A stretch of 45,377 nt of DNA from Corallococcus exercitus. Its GTDB lineage: Bacteria > Myxococcota > Myxococcia > Myxococcales > Myxococcaceae. Below are positions 8,584-17,210 of this stretch, one piece after another; the stretch's first letter is position 1, and each line of letters begins with the position of its first letter. The notes under the pieces are model-generated. The model saw only the letters and a program-made list of their open reading frames with translations. It did no database searches and was not told where the DNA came from. The position numbers and the translations under genes are program-made. The DNA lies in NCBI RefSeq assembly GCF_003611585.1, contig NZ_RAVW01000019.1, positions 1 to 45,377 on the forward strand, read 5' to 3'.

Positions 8584-8648
8584 GACACCGGGCGCGGGCT
8601 TCGCGCCGAAGCGCCGTCCTGAGGCACCGGGCGCGGGCTTCGCGCCGA
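8574..8648 (+). repeat. Tandem duplication with twin hairpins at the kinase-like gene 3' end
   Basis: A 36-bp unit at 8574-8609 recurs at 8613-8648 (39-bp period) with one mismatch. The first copy contains the TGA stop codon. Each unit carries GGCGCG-GGCTT-CGCGCC, a 6-bp GC stem with a 5-nt loop, so the array gives two consecutive terminator-like hairpins. Confidence 0.7.
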
Positions 8649-8945
8649 GGCCCTGGACGACGGGACACACGGCTTCGTCTTGGGTGGCTCGCGTGGGGCG
8701 CTCGCGGACACCTGCGGGCGTGCTGACCTCGCGCATCGCGGATCGATCACTCACGAGCCGGTGCCGCTCGCGTGCTGCTCCGGGGAGCCACACTCGTGTG
8801 GAGTGGCGAACGTCGCGCGTCCTGGCCGTGTGAAAGGCGACGGGACGCGAACGGGCGGCTGGTGGTCTCCGCGAGGCCGCGCCCACAGTCGCGCCCGCCT
8901 CGCGTGCATGCGTGCTCGGGGCTTTGACGCTGTAGGGGGAGGGCC
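8649..8945. other. Non-coding leader region of the respiratory operon
   Basis: No convincing gene lies between the kinase-like gene and actA. The region should hold the promoter of the 12-kb operon. The only ordered element I see is CCACAC-TC-GTGTGG at 8788-8801, a possible operator half-site pair. A GGGGGAGGG Shine-Dalgarno lies just before the actA ATG. No reliable -10/-35 could be assigned. Confidence 0.4.
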
Positions 8946-9596
8946 ATGGCTCCGCTGTTCCGTCCTGGAACGGACTCGGTGTTGCGGGCGCTCATCGCGC
9001 TGGCACTGGGTGTGCCCGCGGTGTCGCTGGCGGGCCTGCTGCTCCTGGCGCGCAACCCGCTGGGCCGGGGCTCGTTCGCGCCCCACGAACAGCCACTCCC
9101 GTTCGACCACCGGCACCACGTGGGCGACGAGGGCATCCCGTGCGGCTACTGCCATGAGGGCGCGTGGCGCTCGCCGGTGGCGGGCGTGCCGCCCACGCAG
9201 CGCTGCCTGGGATGCCACGCGCAGGTGTGGAACGAGAGCGCGAGGCTGGAGCCGGTGCGCGCCAGTGGCTTCGACGGCACGCCGCTTCCGTGGAACCGGG
9301 TGCACGCGCTGCCGGACTACGTCTGGTTCAGCCATCAAGCCCACGTGAACAAGGGCGTGGGCTGCGTCACCTGCCACGGCCGCGTGGACACCATGCCGGC
9401 CGTGCAGCAGGTGGCGCCGCTCACCATGGGCTGGTGCCTGGACTGTCACCGCGACCCGACGCCCTGGCTGCGCCCCGTGTCCGAGGTCGCGAACCTCACG
9501 TGGCGCCCCCCGGGAGACCCCAGGGAGACGGGCCGCGCGGTGCAGGCCGCGCTCGACGTGAACCCGAGGACGGATTGCAACACATGCCACTTCTGA
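8946..9596 (+). CDS. actA: Alternative complex III pentaheme cytochrome c subunit ActA
   Basis: Periplasmic multiheme cytochrome of alternative complex III, a quinol:electron-acceptor oxidoreductase that replaces the bc1 complex. The 216-residue product has an N-terminal membrane anchor (about residues 14-34, LRALIALALGVPAVSLAGLLLL) and five CXXCH heme sites: CGYCH, CLGCH, CVTCH, CLDCH and CNTCH (the last at the extreme C-terminus). Five hemes match the known ActA of Rhodothermus. Extra His residues (FDHRHH, FSHQAH) are candidate distal ligands. It is the first gene of the operon, and its 3' end overlaps actB by 13 bp. Confidence 0.93.
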   Translation: MAPLFRPGTDSVLRALIALALGVPAVSLAGLLLLARNPLGRGSFAPHEQPLPFDHRHHVGDEGIPCGYCHEGAWRSPVAGVPPTQRCLGCHAQVWNESARLEPVRASGFDGTPLPWNRVHALPDYVWFSHQAHVNKGVGCVTCHGRVDTMPAVQQVAPLTMGWCLDCHRDPTPWLRPVSEVANLTWRPPGDPRETGRAVQAALDVNPRTDCNTCHF

Positions 9597-12500
9597 CCGA
9601 CCCCGCCCGCACGGATGCCCCTGACGCGCCCGCGACGGAGCCGGTGCGCGCGTGGAGGAGCCTGGAGGAGTGGCACGCGGGAGGACCCGGCCCCGAGGCC
9701 GTGTCGAGAGAGCATCCCCCGGGCGCGATGCTCCCGCCCGAGGGCGTGGCTCGGCGCACCTTCCTGCAACTGGCGACCGCGTCGCTGGCGGCGGCGGGCT
9801 TCAGCGGGTGCTTCCGTCAGCCGCCGGAGAAGATCCTCCCGTACTCGACACCGCCGGAGGGCCTGACGCCGGGAGTGCCGCTGCACTTCGCCACGGGGCT
9901 GGAGTGGAGCGGGCGCACGGTGGGCCTGGTGGTGGAGAGCCACGAGGGCCGGCCCACGAAGGTGGAGGGCAACCCGCTGCATCCGGCGAGCCTGGGCGCG
10001 GCGGGAGTCTTCGAGCAGGCGGCGCTGCTGGGACTCTACGACCCCGCGAGGGCGAAGACCGCGCGGCTGCAAGGCGTGGAGGCCGCGTGGAGCACCGTGC
10101 GGGACGCGCTGCGTAAGCAGGCCGAGCGCCAGGACGGAGGCGCGGGGTTGCGCTTCCTGGTGGAGCCCACGGGCAGTCCGCTGGTGCAGGCGCTGTACGC
10201 GCGCATCCAGCAGCGCTTCCCGTATGCGCGGATCATCCCCTGCGGCGTGGCCCTGGCGGACGGGCGCCGCGAGGGCACTCGGCTGGCCTACGGCAGGGTG
10301 CTGGACGTGGTGCACGACGTCGGGCGCGCGGTGGTGGTGGCGGTGGACGATGACTTCCTCGCGACCACACAGCCCGGGCACCTGCGCGCGGCGCGGGACT
10401 TCGTGAGCGCGCGCAAGCCGGAGGCGATGAACCGGCTGTGGGTCGCGGAGAGCACGCTGACCCTCACGGGCGGCTTCGCGGACGAGCGGCTGCGGATGCG
10501 GCCCTCGCAGGGCGTCGCGCTGATGCTCGCGCTGGCGGCGGAGGTGGGCGGGGGCATATCCGGGAGCACGGGCGCGAACGCTCCGGTGGGTCCGGTGCCT
10601 GGCCCCAACGAAGGAGGTGCGGGCGCACGGGCTCCGGCGGCTCCCTCGCGCGCGGCCCCCGCGGAAGGTGGCCCGGGCCCGCGTGTCACGGAGACCCTGG
10701 CCGCGAAGCTCGCGCAGCTGCGCGTTCCCGCGACCGCGCTCACGGACGCGCAGCGCGCCTGGGTGCGCGGCGCGGCGAGGGACCTGCTCGCGCACCGGGG
10801 GCAGGGCCGGGTGACGGTGGGCCCGCGCCAGCCGCCGCTGGTGCATGAGCTGGCGTTCGCGGTGGACGAGGCGCTGGGCAACACGCCCCGGCTGCTCGAA
10901 CCCGTGGCGTTTCCGGACGAAGGCCCGGAGGCGCTGAACCTGCTCATGGCGGAGCTGTTCGATGGACGGGTGGACACGCTGATCATCACGGCGTGGAACC
11001 CGGCCTGGACGATGACCGTGGACTCGAACTTCACGCGCAACCTGGAGCGCGCGCCCTTCCGCCTGTACCACGGCCTCCACGAGGACGAGACGGCGGCGCG
11101 CTGCCCCACCTTCGTCCCCGCGACGCACCCCTTCGAGTCCTGGCGCGATGGCCGCGCACCCGACGGCACCGCGTCCGTACTGCAACCGCTCATCGCACCC
11201 CTGTTCCCCGGCGCGGTCTCCGAGGTGGAGCTCCTGTCCGTCTTCGCGGGCCTGGAGTCGCAGAGCCCGTACGAGCTGCTCAAGTCCCTGTGGCGCGAAC
11301 GCTCGGGCGCACCGCTGGACTTCGAGGCGCGGTGGGAGACCTGGCTCGCGGACGGTGTCATCCCCGGCACCCAGGCGCCGCCTGCGCGGGCCGTGTTGGA
11401 CGAGGCCGCGGTGGTGCAGGACGCGCTGGAGGTCGCGGGACTGGCGTCCTTGCGCATCGTGCAGGACGCACCGGACCTCCGGGCGGAAGCCCGCGCGAGC
11501 CACCTGAGCAAAGCCCCCGAGGGCCTGGAGCTGTCCCTGGTGCTGGACTCGCGGCTGTACGACGGCCGCTTCGCGGGCAACGCGTGGCTCCAGGAGCTGC
11601 CCGACCCGGTGACGAAGCTCACCTGGGACAACGCGGCGCTGCTCTCCCCGGCCACCGCGCGGGCCCTGTCACTGGAGAAGGGCGACGTGGCGCGGCTGGA
11701 GGTGCTGGGGCAGGCGGTGGAGGTGCCCGTGCTGGTGCTGCCCGGCCAGCCGGACGACACGGTGACGCTGGCGCTGGGCCACGGCCGCGAGCGCGTGGGC
11801 CCGGTGGGGCAGGGCGTGGGCGTCAACGCGTACCCGCTGCGGTCCCGGTACATGCCCTGGGGGGGGGGCCTCGGGAGCATCACCCGCACGGGCCGGCACC
11901 AGGCCCTGGCGCTCACGCAGGAGCACTGGAGCATGGAGGGGCGCCAGCTGGCGCTCCAACTGGCGCAGGCGGCCTTCCGCGCGAAGCCCCAGGCGCTCCA
12001 GCCACTCCAGGAGGACGGCGAGCGGCTCTATCCACCCGCCGCGCTGCTGAAGAGCGACCGCCACCAGTGGGCCATGGCCATCGACCTGCACCGGTGCACG
12101 GGGTGCAGCGCGTGCATGGTGGCCTGCCAGGCGGAGAACAACGTGCCGGTGGTGGGGCGCGACGGCGTGCTCAAGAGCCGGGAGATGCACTGGCTGCGCA
12201 TCGACCGGTACTTCCTGGGCGACCCGGACGACCCGGGCTTCATCACCCAGCCCGTGGCGTGCGTGCACTGCGAGGCCGCGCCCTGCGAGTACGTGTGCCC
12301 GGTGAACGCCACCGTCCACTCGGACGAGGGCCTCAACCAGATGGTCTACAACCGCTGCATCGGGACGCGGTACTGCTCCAACAACTGCCCCTACAAGGTC
12401 CGTCGCTTCAACTATCTGGAGTACCAGCAGCGTGAGCCCCTCACGCGCCTGCGCCAGAACCCGGACGTGACGGTGCGCTCGCGCGGCGTGATGGAGAAGT

Positions 12501-12769
12501 GCACGTACTGCGTGCAGCGCATCGAGCGGGCCCGCACGGTCGCGCGCTCGGCGCACCGGGACGTGCGCGAGGGTGAAGTCCTCACCGCGTGCCAGCAGGC
12601 CTGTCCCACGGAGGCCATCACCTTCGGAGACCTGCGCGCCCCGGAGTCGCGCGTGCGCCGCGAGCATGAGGACCCCCGGCACTACAAGCTGCTCAACACG
12701 CTGGGCACCCGGCCGCGCACGGTGCACCTGGTGCGCCTGAAGAACCCGGCGCCGAAGGGAGGCGCATGA
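9584..12769 (+). CDS. actB: Alternative complex III Fe-S/molybdopterin-like subunit ActB
   Basis: Large 1,061-residue periplasmic subunit that fuses a molybdopterin-oxidoreductase-like domain with a four-cluster ferredoxin-like domain. A Tat-type signal is visible (R57-R58-T-F-L, then a hydrophobic run to C76, possibly a lipobox). Fe-S cysteines lie at about 838-850 (CTGCSACMVAC), 893-906 (CVHCEAAPCEYVC), 925-935 (CIGTRYCSNNC), 975 (CTYC) and 1004 (CQQAC). In characterised ACIII the first domain lacks the Mo cofactor. A Gly/Pro/Ala-rich linker (about 321-368) interrupts the first domain, and a run of ten G lies at 11859-11868. The ATG at 9584 is inside actA and the stop overlaps actC by 4 nt, so translation is coupled. 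Confidence 0.93.
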   Translation: MPLLTDPARTDAPDAPATEPVRAWRSLEEWHAGGPGPEAVSREHPPGAMLPPEGVARRTFLQLATASLAAAGFSGCFRQPPEKILPYSTPPEGLTPGVPLHFATGLEWSGRTVGLVVESHEGRPTKVEGNPLHPASLGAAGVFEQAALLGLYDPARAKTARLQGVEAAWSTVRDALRKQAERQDGGAGLRFLVEPTGSPLVQALYARIQQRFPYARIIPCGVALADGRREGTRLAYGRVLDVVHDVGRAVVVAVDDDFLATTQPGHLRAARDFVSARKPEAMNRLWVAESTLTLTGGFADERLRMRPSQGVALMLALAAEVGGGISGSTGANAPVGPVPGPNEGGAGARAPAAPSRAAPAEGGPGPRVTETLAAKLAQLRVPATALTDAQRAWVRGAARDLLAHRGQGRVTVGPRQPPLVHELAFAVDEALGNTPRLLEPVAFPDEGPEALNLLMAELFDGRVDTLIITAWNPAWTMTVDSNFTRNLERAPFRLYHGLHEDETAARCPTFVPATHPFESWRDGRAPDGTASVLQPLIAPLFPGAVSEVELLSVFAGLESQSPYELLKSLWRERSGAPLDFEARWETWLADGVIPGTQAPPARAVLDEAAVVQDALEVAGLASLRIVQDAPDLRAEARASHLSKAPEGLELSLVLDSRLYDGRFAGNAWLQELPDPVTKLTWDNAALLSPATARALSLEKGDVARLEVLGQAVEVPVLVLPGQPDDTVTLALGHGRERVGPVGQGVGVNAYPLRSRYMPWGGGLGSITRTGRHQALALTQEHWSMEGRQLALQLAQAAFRAKPQALQPLQEDGERLYPPAALLKSDRHQWAMAIDLHRCTGCSACMVACQAENNVPVVGRDGVLKSREMHWLRIDRYFLGDPDDPGFITQPVACVHCEAAPCEYVCPVNATVHSDEGLNQMVYNRCIGTRYCSNNCPYKVRRFNYLEYQQREPLTRLRQNPDVTVRSRGVMEKCTYCVQRIERARTVARSAHRDVREGEVLTACQQACPTEAITFGDLRAPESRVRREHEDPRHYKLLNTLGTRPRTVHLVRLKNPAPKGGA

Positions 12770-14190
12770 GCACGGCCGATCCGCAGGTGCCCGCGCCCGG
12801 AGATCCGCTCGCCGAGCACCCGCTGCTGGAGGGGCGCCACTCCGACCGCGCCTACAGCGAATCGCTGCTGGCGTACGTGCACAGCCCTCCGGGCCGGACC
12901 TGGTGGGCGCTGCTGGGGTTCGGGCTGGCCGGCACGGCGGTGCTGACGGTTGCTATCGGCGTCACGCTCTTCGTGGGCGTGGGGATGTGGGGCAACAACA
13001 TCCCGGTGGCGTGGGCGTTCGGCATCACGAACTTCGTGTGGTGGATCGGGATTGGTCACGCGGGGACGCTGATCAGCGCCATCCTGCTGCTGTTCCAGGA
13101 GAAGTGGCGCGGGTCCATCAACCGCTTCGCGGAGGCGATGACGCTCTTCGCGGTGACGTGCGCGGGGCTCTTCCCGCTGCTGCACCTGGGGCGGCCGTGG
13201 AAGTTCTACTGGCTGGTGCCGTACCCCAGCAGCCTGCGGGCGTGGCCGCAGTTCCGCTCGCCGCTGACGTGGGACATCGCGGCGGTGGGGACGTACCTCA
13301 CGGTGTCGCTGCTGTTCTGGTACGTGGGGCTGGTTCCGGACCTGGCCACGGCGCGCGACACGGCGAGGACGCCCCGGGCGCGCTTCTGGTACGGGCTGGC
13401 GAGCCTGGGGTGGCGCGGCTCGGCGCGGCACTGGCGGCAGTGGCGCACGGGCTACCTGCTGCTGGCGGGGCTGGCCACGCCGCTGGTGGTGAGTGTGCAC
13501 ACCATCGTGTCCTTCGACTTCGCGGTGGCGCAGCTGCCGGGCTGGCACACGACCATCTTCCCGCCGTACTTCGTCGCGGGCGCGGTGTTCAGCGGCTTCG
13601 CGCTGGTGCTCACGCTGTTGATTCCGGCGCGCAAGGCGCTGCGCATCGAGCACGTGGTGACGCCGCTGCACCTGGACAACATGGCGAAGGTGCTGATGGC
13701 CACGGGGTGGATGGTGGCCTACGGCTACATCCAGGAGCACTTCTTCGCCTGGTTCAGCGCGAACCCCTTCGAGATGCACGCCACGCAGGCCGAGTTCTTC
13801 GGGCCGTACGCGCCGCTGTTCTGGATGCAGGTGTTCTGCAACGTGGGGGTGCCGCAGCTGTTCTGGTTCCCCCGGCTGCGCACGAACGTGGTGGTGCTCT
13901 GGGTGGCGGCGCTGCTCATCAACGTGGGGATGTGGACGGAGCGCTTCCTCATCGTGGTGGCGTCGCTGAGCATGGACTTCCTGCCCTCGTCCTGGGCGGC
14001 GTACCGGCCCACGTGGGTGGACTGGAGCCTGCTGGGCGGCACGGTGGCGTTCTTCGGCACGGCGTTCCTGCTGTTCCTGAAGTTCGTGCCGCCCGTGTCC
14101 ATGAGCGAGATGAAGGAGCTCCAGCGCGAGGTGGACGCGTCGCTCCAGTTCCGGCGTGAGCAGGGCACCCGGCCCGGCGGTGCGCCATGA
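12766..14190 (+). CDS. actC: Alternative complex III quinol-binding membrane subunit ActC (NrfD/PsrC type)
   Basis: A polytopic 474-residue membrane protein of the NrfD/PsrC family that forms one quinol-oxidising membrane module of ACIII. About ten hydrophobic helices are visible, starting with TWWALLGFGLAGTAVLTVAIGV; conserved-looking segments are WAFGITNFVWWIGIGHAGTL and FPLLHLGRPWKFYW. The length fits ActC. It overlaps actB at ATGA (12766-12769) and actD at the 3' end by 4 nt. It should receive electrons from menaquinol and pass them to the ActB Fe-S chain, as known for the family. Confidence 0.93.
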   Translation: MSTADPQVPAPGDPLAEHPLLEGRHSDRAYSESLLAYVHSPPGRTWWALLGFGLAGTAVLTVAIGVTLFVGVGMWGNNIPVAWAFGITNFVWWIGIGHAGTLISAILLLFQEKWRGSINRFAEAMTLFAVTCAGLFPLLHLGRPWKFYWLVPYPSSLRAWPQFRSPLTWDIAAVGTYLTVSLLFWYVGLVPDLATARDTARTPRARFWYGLASLGWRGSARHWRQWRTGYLLLAGLATPLVVSVHTIVSFDFAVAQLPGWHTTIFPPYFVAGAVFSGFALVLTLLIPARKALRIEHVVTPLHLDNMAKVLMATGWMVAYGYIQEHFFAWFSANPFEMHATQAEFFGPYAPLFWMQVFCNVGVPQLFWFPRLRTNVVVLWVAALLINVGMWTERFLIVVASLSMDFLPSSWAAYRPTWVDWSLLGGTVAFFGTAFLLFLKFVPPVSMSEMKELQREVDASLQFRREQGTRPGGAP

Positions 14191-14717
14191 ACCGCCACTG
14201 GGTATTGGGAGAGTTCACGTCCAGCGACGCGCTGGTGGCCGCGCTCAAGGCCCTGCGCGCGAAGGGCTTCATGCAGCTGGACGCGCACACGCCGTTCCCG
14301 GTGGAGGAGACGTTCGAGGCGCTGGGACTGAAGCGCTCGTGGCTGCCGCCGCTGACCCTGGCCGCGGGACTGGGAGGCGCGGCGTTCGCGTACGTGGCGC
14401 AGTGGTTCACGAACGCCGTGGACTATCCGTTGGACGTGGGAGGCCGGCCGCTGCACAGCGTGCCCACGAACCTGCCCATCACGTTCGAGCTGGGCGTGCT
14501 GAGCGCGGCGCTGATGGTCTTCGGCGCGCTGATGGTGCTCTTCGGCTTCCCGCACGTCACGCACCCGGTGTTCGACGTGGAGTCCTTCCGCAGCGCGTCC
14601 GTGGATGGCTTCTGGGCGAGCGTGGCGGTGGACGCGGAGGACGCGCCGGCGGTGGAGGCGGCGCTGCGCGAGCTGGGGGCGCGGCAGGTGTCGGTGGTGG
14701 ACGAGGGCGCGCGATGA
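14187..14717 (+). CDS. actD: Alternative complex III subunit ActD (DUF3341)
   Basis: A 176-residue protein with two central transmembrane helices (about residues 51-73, LPPLTLAAGLGGAAFAYVAQWF, and 95-120, FELGVLSAALMVFGALMVLFG) flanked by cytoplasmic domains. This is the DUF3341/ActD pattern. The N-terminal sequence MNRHWVLGEFTSSDALVAAL and the C-terminal segment with alternating charges resemble a ferredoxin-fold pair. It contains no cofactor motif; its role in ACIII is structural. It overlaps actC and actE by 4 nt on each side. Confidence 0.9.
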   Translation: MNRHWVLGEFTSSDALVAALKALRAKGFMQLDAHTPFPVEETFEALGLKRSWLPPLTLAAGLGGAAFAYVAQWFTNAVDYPLDVGGRPLHSVPTNLPITFELGVLSAALMVFGALMVLFGFPHVTHPVFDVESFRSASVDGFWASVAVDAEDAPAVEAALRELGARQVSVVDEGAR

Positions 14718-15667
14718 GGCGCTGGATGCTCACCGTGCTGCTGGGTGGGACGGTCGCGTGCGTCGACACGGATCCGATGGCGGCGCAGCCGCGCGCGGAG
14801 GCGTTCGAGGCGAGCACGTTCTTCGACGATGGCCGCGCCATGCGGCCCCTGGTGCGGGGGACGGTGGCGCGGGAGTGGCGCACGCGAGGGGACTCGTCGG
14901 GGCTCACGGCGGAGGGAGGCTGGCTCCAGGTCGTGCCGGTGCCGCTCACCCGTGAGCTGCTGGAGGAGGGGCGCACGGCCTATGAGACCTGGTGCGCGGT
15001 GTGCCACGGGCTGACGGGGGACGGGGATGCCATCGTGGCCCGGAAGATGCCGCTGCGCCGGCCGCCCGGGCTGTTCGTGCCGCACGACCACGCGGCCCAG
15101 GTGGTCTACGGCGTGGCGGAGAACGAAGCCCCGTACACGGGAACGCAGGCCGTGACCGCACGCGCGGGACCGGAGGCCTTCCCGCTGCCCGAGAGGGTGG
15201 ACGGGTGGGGCGCCGTGAGGGACACGTCCGACGCGGGGCGGCCCGGTGCCGCGCTCTCCTGGGCGCGCGATGCGGGCTGGCCCCAGGCCTGGGCGGCGTC
15301 ACCCGTGGGCCCGGAGTCACGGCCCGGAGCGCCGGGCAGCCCGGACGCGGGGCGGGTGACGGTCAGCGACGCGGCCGCGGCCCGGGCCCGGCAGCATGCG
15401 CTCGTGGGAGGGCGCGGCCTCGCGATGGAGGGGCGGCTCGACGAGCCCTCCACGACGGGAGACCTGCCGCACCCGCCGGGCTTCTACTTCGCGGTCATCT
15501 CCGACGGTTTCGGCGTGATGCCCGCCTACGGCCCGCAGCTGGCGCCGCATGAGCGCTGGGCCGTGGTCGCGTACCTGAGAGCGCTGGGCCGCAGTCAGCG
15601 CGCCCCGCTCACCGCCGCACCCCCCGATGTGCAGGCGCGGCTGCGCCAGGAGGTCCGCACGCGATGA
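14714..15667 (+). CDS. actE: Alternative complex III monoheme cytochrome c subunit ActE, with long insertion
   Basis: A 317-residue exported cytochrome c. The N-terminus MRRWMLTVLLGGTVAC looks like a lipoprotein signal with Cys16 as a possible lipidation site. There is one heme site (CAVCHGLTGDGDAIV), and a candidate axial Met lies in DGFGVMPAYGPQLAP. Between them sits an extra Ala/Gly/Pro-rich stretch (about residues 150-250) that is absent, as far as I recall, from typical ActE (about 200 residues). The C-terminal RWAVVAYLRALGRSQ is typical. ActE is thought to hand electrons on toward the oxidase. It overlaps both neighbours by 4 nt. Confidence 0.88.
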   Translation: MRRWMLTVLLGGTVACVDTDPMAAQPRAEAFEASTFFDDGRAMRPLVRGTVAREWRTRGDSSGLTAEGGWLQVVPVPLTRELLEEGRTAYETWCAVCHGLTGDGDAIVARKMPLRRPPGLFVPHDHAAQVVYGVAENEAPYTGTQAVTARAGPEAFPLPERVDGWGAVRDTSDAGRPGAALSWARDAGWPQAWAASPVGPESRPGAPGSPDAGRVTVSDAAAARARQHALVGGRGLAMEGRLDEPSTTGDLPHPPGFYFAVISDGFGVMPAYGPQLAPHERWAVVAYLRALGRSQRAPLTAAPPDVQARLRQEVRTR

Positions 15668-16854
15668 CGCCTCCCGTGCTTCCACGCTTCGAGGGCGGAC
15701 GGCGCGCGCGGATCATCAGCGCGGCGCTGGGGGTCGTGGGCCTCGCGGCCACCGCGCTCGGCGCCTTCGTCGACGTACGCCAGGCCCTGGCGGGGTACCT
15801 CTTCGGGTTCACCTACTGGCTGGGGCTGTGCCTGGGCGTGTTGCTGCTGCTCGCCTCCTTCCACGCGTCGAAGGCGCGCTGGCCCGTGGTGCTGCGCCGC
15901 GCGCTGGAGGTCACGGCCGCCATCGCGCCGCTGTTCCTCCTGCTCTTCGTGCCCCTCGCGCTGGGGATGCGGCACCTGTACCCGTGGGTCGCGCCCTCCG
16001 CGGACCTGGGCGAGCACGCGTTGCAGGTGCTCGACCACCGGCGGCTCTACAACAACGTGCCCTTCTTCCTGGTGCGCGCGGCGCTGTACTTCCTCACCTG
16101 GGGGCTGGTGGGGGCGCTGCTGTACCGCTGGTCCGTGCGGCAGGACGCGACGGGCGACCTGCGCTGGACGCTGTGGCAGCGGCGGCTGAGCGGGGGCTCG
16201 CTGCCCGCGCTGGGCCTCACGTTCTCCTTCATGACGCTGGACTGGATGATGTCGCTGGAGGCGACGTGGCAGTCCACCGTCTACGCCGTCCACGTCTTCT
16301 CCGGCGCCTTCGTGGGCGGGCTCGCCCTGGTCATCGTCGCGGGCGCGGCCACGCGGGACACGCCGCACTTTGGCAGCCTGCTGTCCCCCGGCCACTACCA
16401 CCGGCTGGGCACGCTGCTGTTCGCCTTCATCTGCTTCTGGGCCTACATCGCCTATTCGCAGTTCATGCTCATGTGGGTCGCCGCCCTGCCGGAGGAGGTG
16501 AGCTGGTACCGCGTCCGCCTGGAGGACGGCTGGGGCGCGGTGTCGCTGGTGCTGATGCTGGGCCACTTCGTCATCCCCTTCGCGCTCCTCCTGTCGCGCG
16601 AGCTCAAGGCGCGCCCCCGGGCGCTGGGGGCCGTGGCGCTGTGGATGCTGGCGATGCATGCCGTGGACGTGGCGTGGCTGCTGTTCCCCTCGCTCTTCCC
16701 GGAGGCCGTCGTCATTCCGTGGACGGCGCTCACCGCGTGGGTGGGCGTGGGCGGCCTGTCCGTGGCGGCGGCCCTCTGGCTCACGCGCGGAGCCTATCCC
16801 GTGCCCGTGGCGGATCCCTACCTCGTCCACTCGCTCCAGGTGCGCCCGCCATGA
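15664..16854 (+). CDS. actF: Alternative complex III membrane subunit ActF
   Basis: A 396-residue integral membrane protein with about ten helices, a shorter relative of ActC. Helices include ARIISAALGVVGLAATALGAF and YLFGFTYWLGLCLGVLLLLASF. The segments LTFSFMTLDWMMSLEATWQSTVY and FIAYSQFMLMW-like WAYIAYSQFMLMWVAALPEE are characteristic of ActF. It completes the ActC/ActF membrane core. It overlaps actE and the following small gene by 4 nt. Confidence 0.92.
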   Translation: MTPPVLPRFEGGRRARIISAALGVVGLAATALGAFVDVRQALAGYLFGFTYWLGLCLGVLLLLASFHASKARWPVVLRRALEVTAAIAPLFLLLFVPLALGMRHLYPWVAPSADLGEHALQVLDHRRLYNNVPFFLVRAALYFLTWGLVGALLYRWSVRQDATGDLRWTLWQRRLSGGSLPALGLTFSFMTLDWMMSLEATWQSTVYAVHVFSGAFVGGLALVIVAGAATRDTPHFGSLLSPGHYHRLGTLLFAFICFWAYIAYSQFMLMWVAALPEEVSWYRVRLEDGWGAVSLVLMLGHFVIPFALLLSRELKARPRALGAVALWMLAMHAVDVAWLLFPSLFPEAVVIPWTALTAWVGVGGLSVAAALWLTRGAYPVPVADPYLVHSLQVRPP

Positions 16855-17210
16855 GCGAACCCCGTCCACCGCCTCCGGAGCTGGAGCGGCTGCCCACCGC
16901 GTGGCTGCTGCGCGTCGGCGCCGTGGCGCTGGCGCTGCTCGCGGCGGCCAGTGTCGCGGCGTGGGCCCTGTGGATCCTCTGGCGCCCCGGAACCGAGCGT
17001 CCGCTCCCGCTCCCTCCGGGCACCCTCCAGATTGGCATGATCGACCCGGTGCCCTTCTCGCTGGACCGGCGCGCGGATGAGCTGAAGGCCCGGCAGCGCG
17101 AGCGGCTGGAGGGCTACGGCTGGGTGGACGTGGACGCGGGTGTCATCCACCAGCCCATCGACGCGGCCATGCGGCAGCTGCTCTCCGAAGCCGAAGGAGG
17201 CGCGCGATGA
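16851..17210 (+). CDS. Small membrane-anchored protein between ACIII and oxidase genes
   Basis: A 119-residue protein with one N-terminal transmembrane helix (about residues 18-42, AWLLRVGAVALALLAAASVAAWALW) and an exported tail. The tail contains RERLEGYGWVDVDAGVIHQPIDAAMRQLL, close to a YGWVD...GVVxIPIDxAM motif I associate with proteins and Sco/cytochrome regions near ACIII or cytochrome oxidase genes. It has no metal or heme motif. Its position, fused by 4-nt overlaps to actF and coxB, suggests a linker or assembly subunit of the ACIII-oxidase complex. That role is inference. Confidence 0.75.
   Translation: MSEPRPPPPELERLPTAWLLRVGAVALALLAAASVAAWALWILWRPGTERPLPLPPGTLQIGMIDPVPFSLDRRADELKARQRERLEGYGWVDVDAGVIHQPIDAAMRQLLSEAEGGAR

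Noticed and set aside
8574-8648. CRISPR-like direct repeats
   Set aside because: Only two units with 3 bp between them, overlapping a gene end; no spacers and no cas genes.
9446-11503. 685-codon minus-strand frame inside actB
   Set aside because: Antisense shadow with no recognisable domain.
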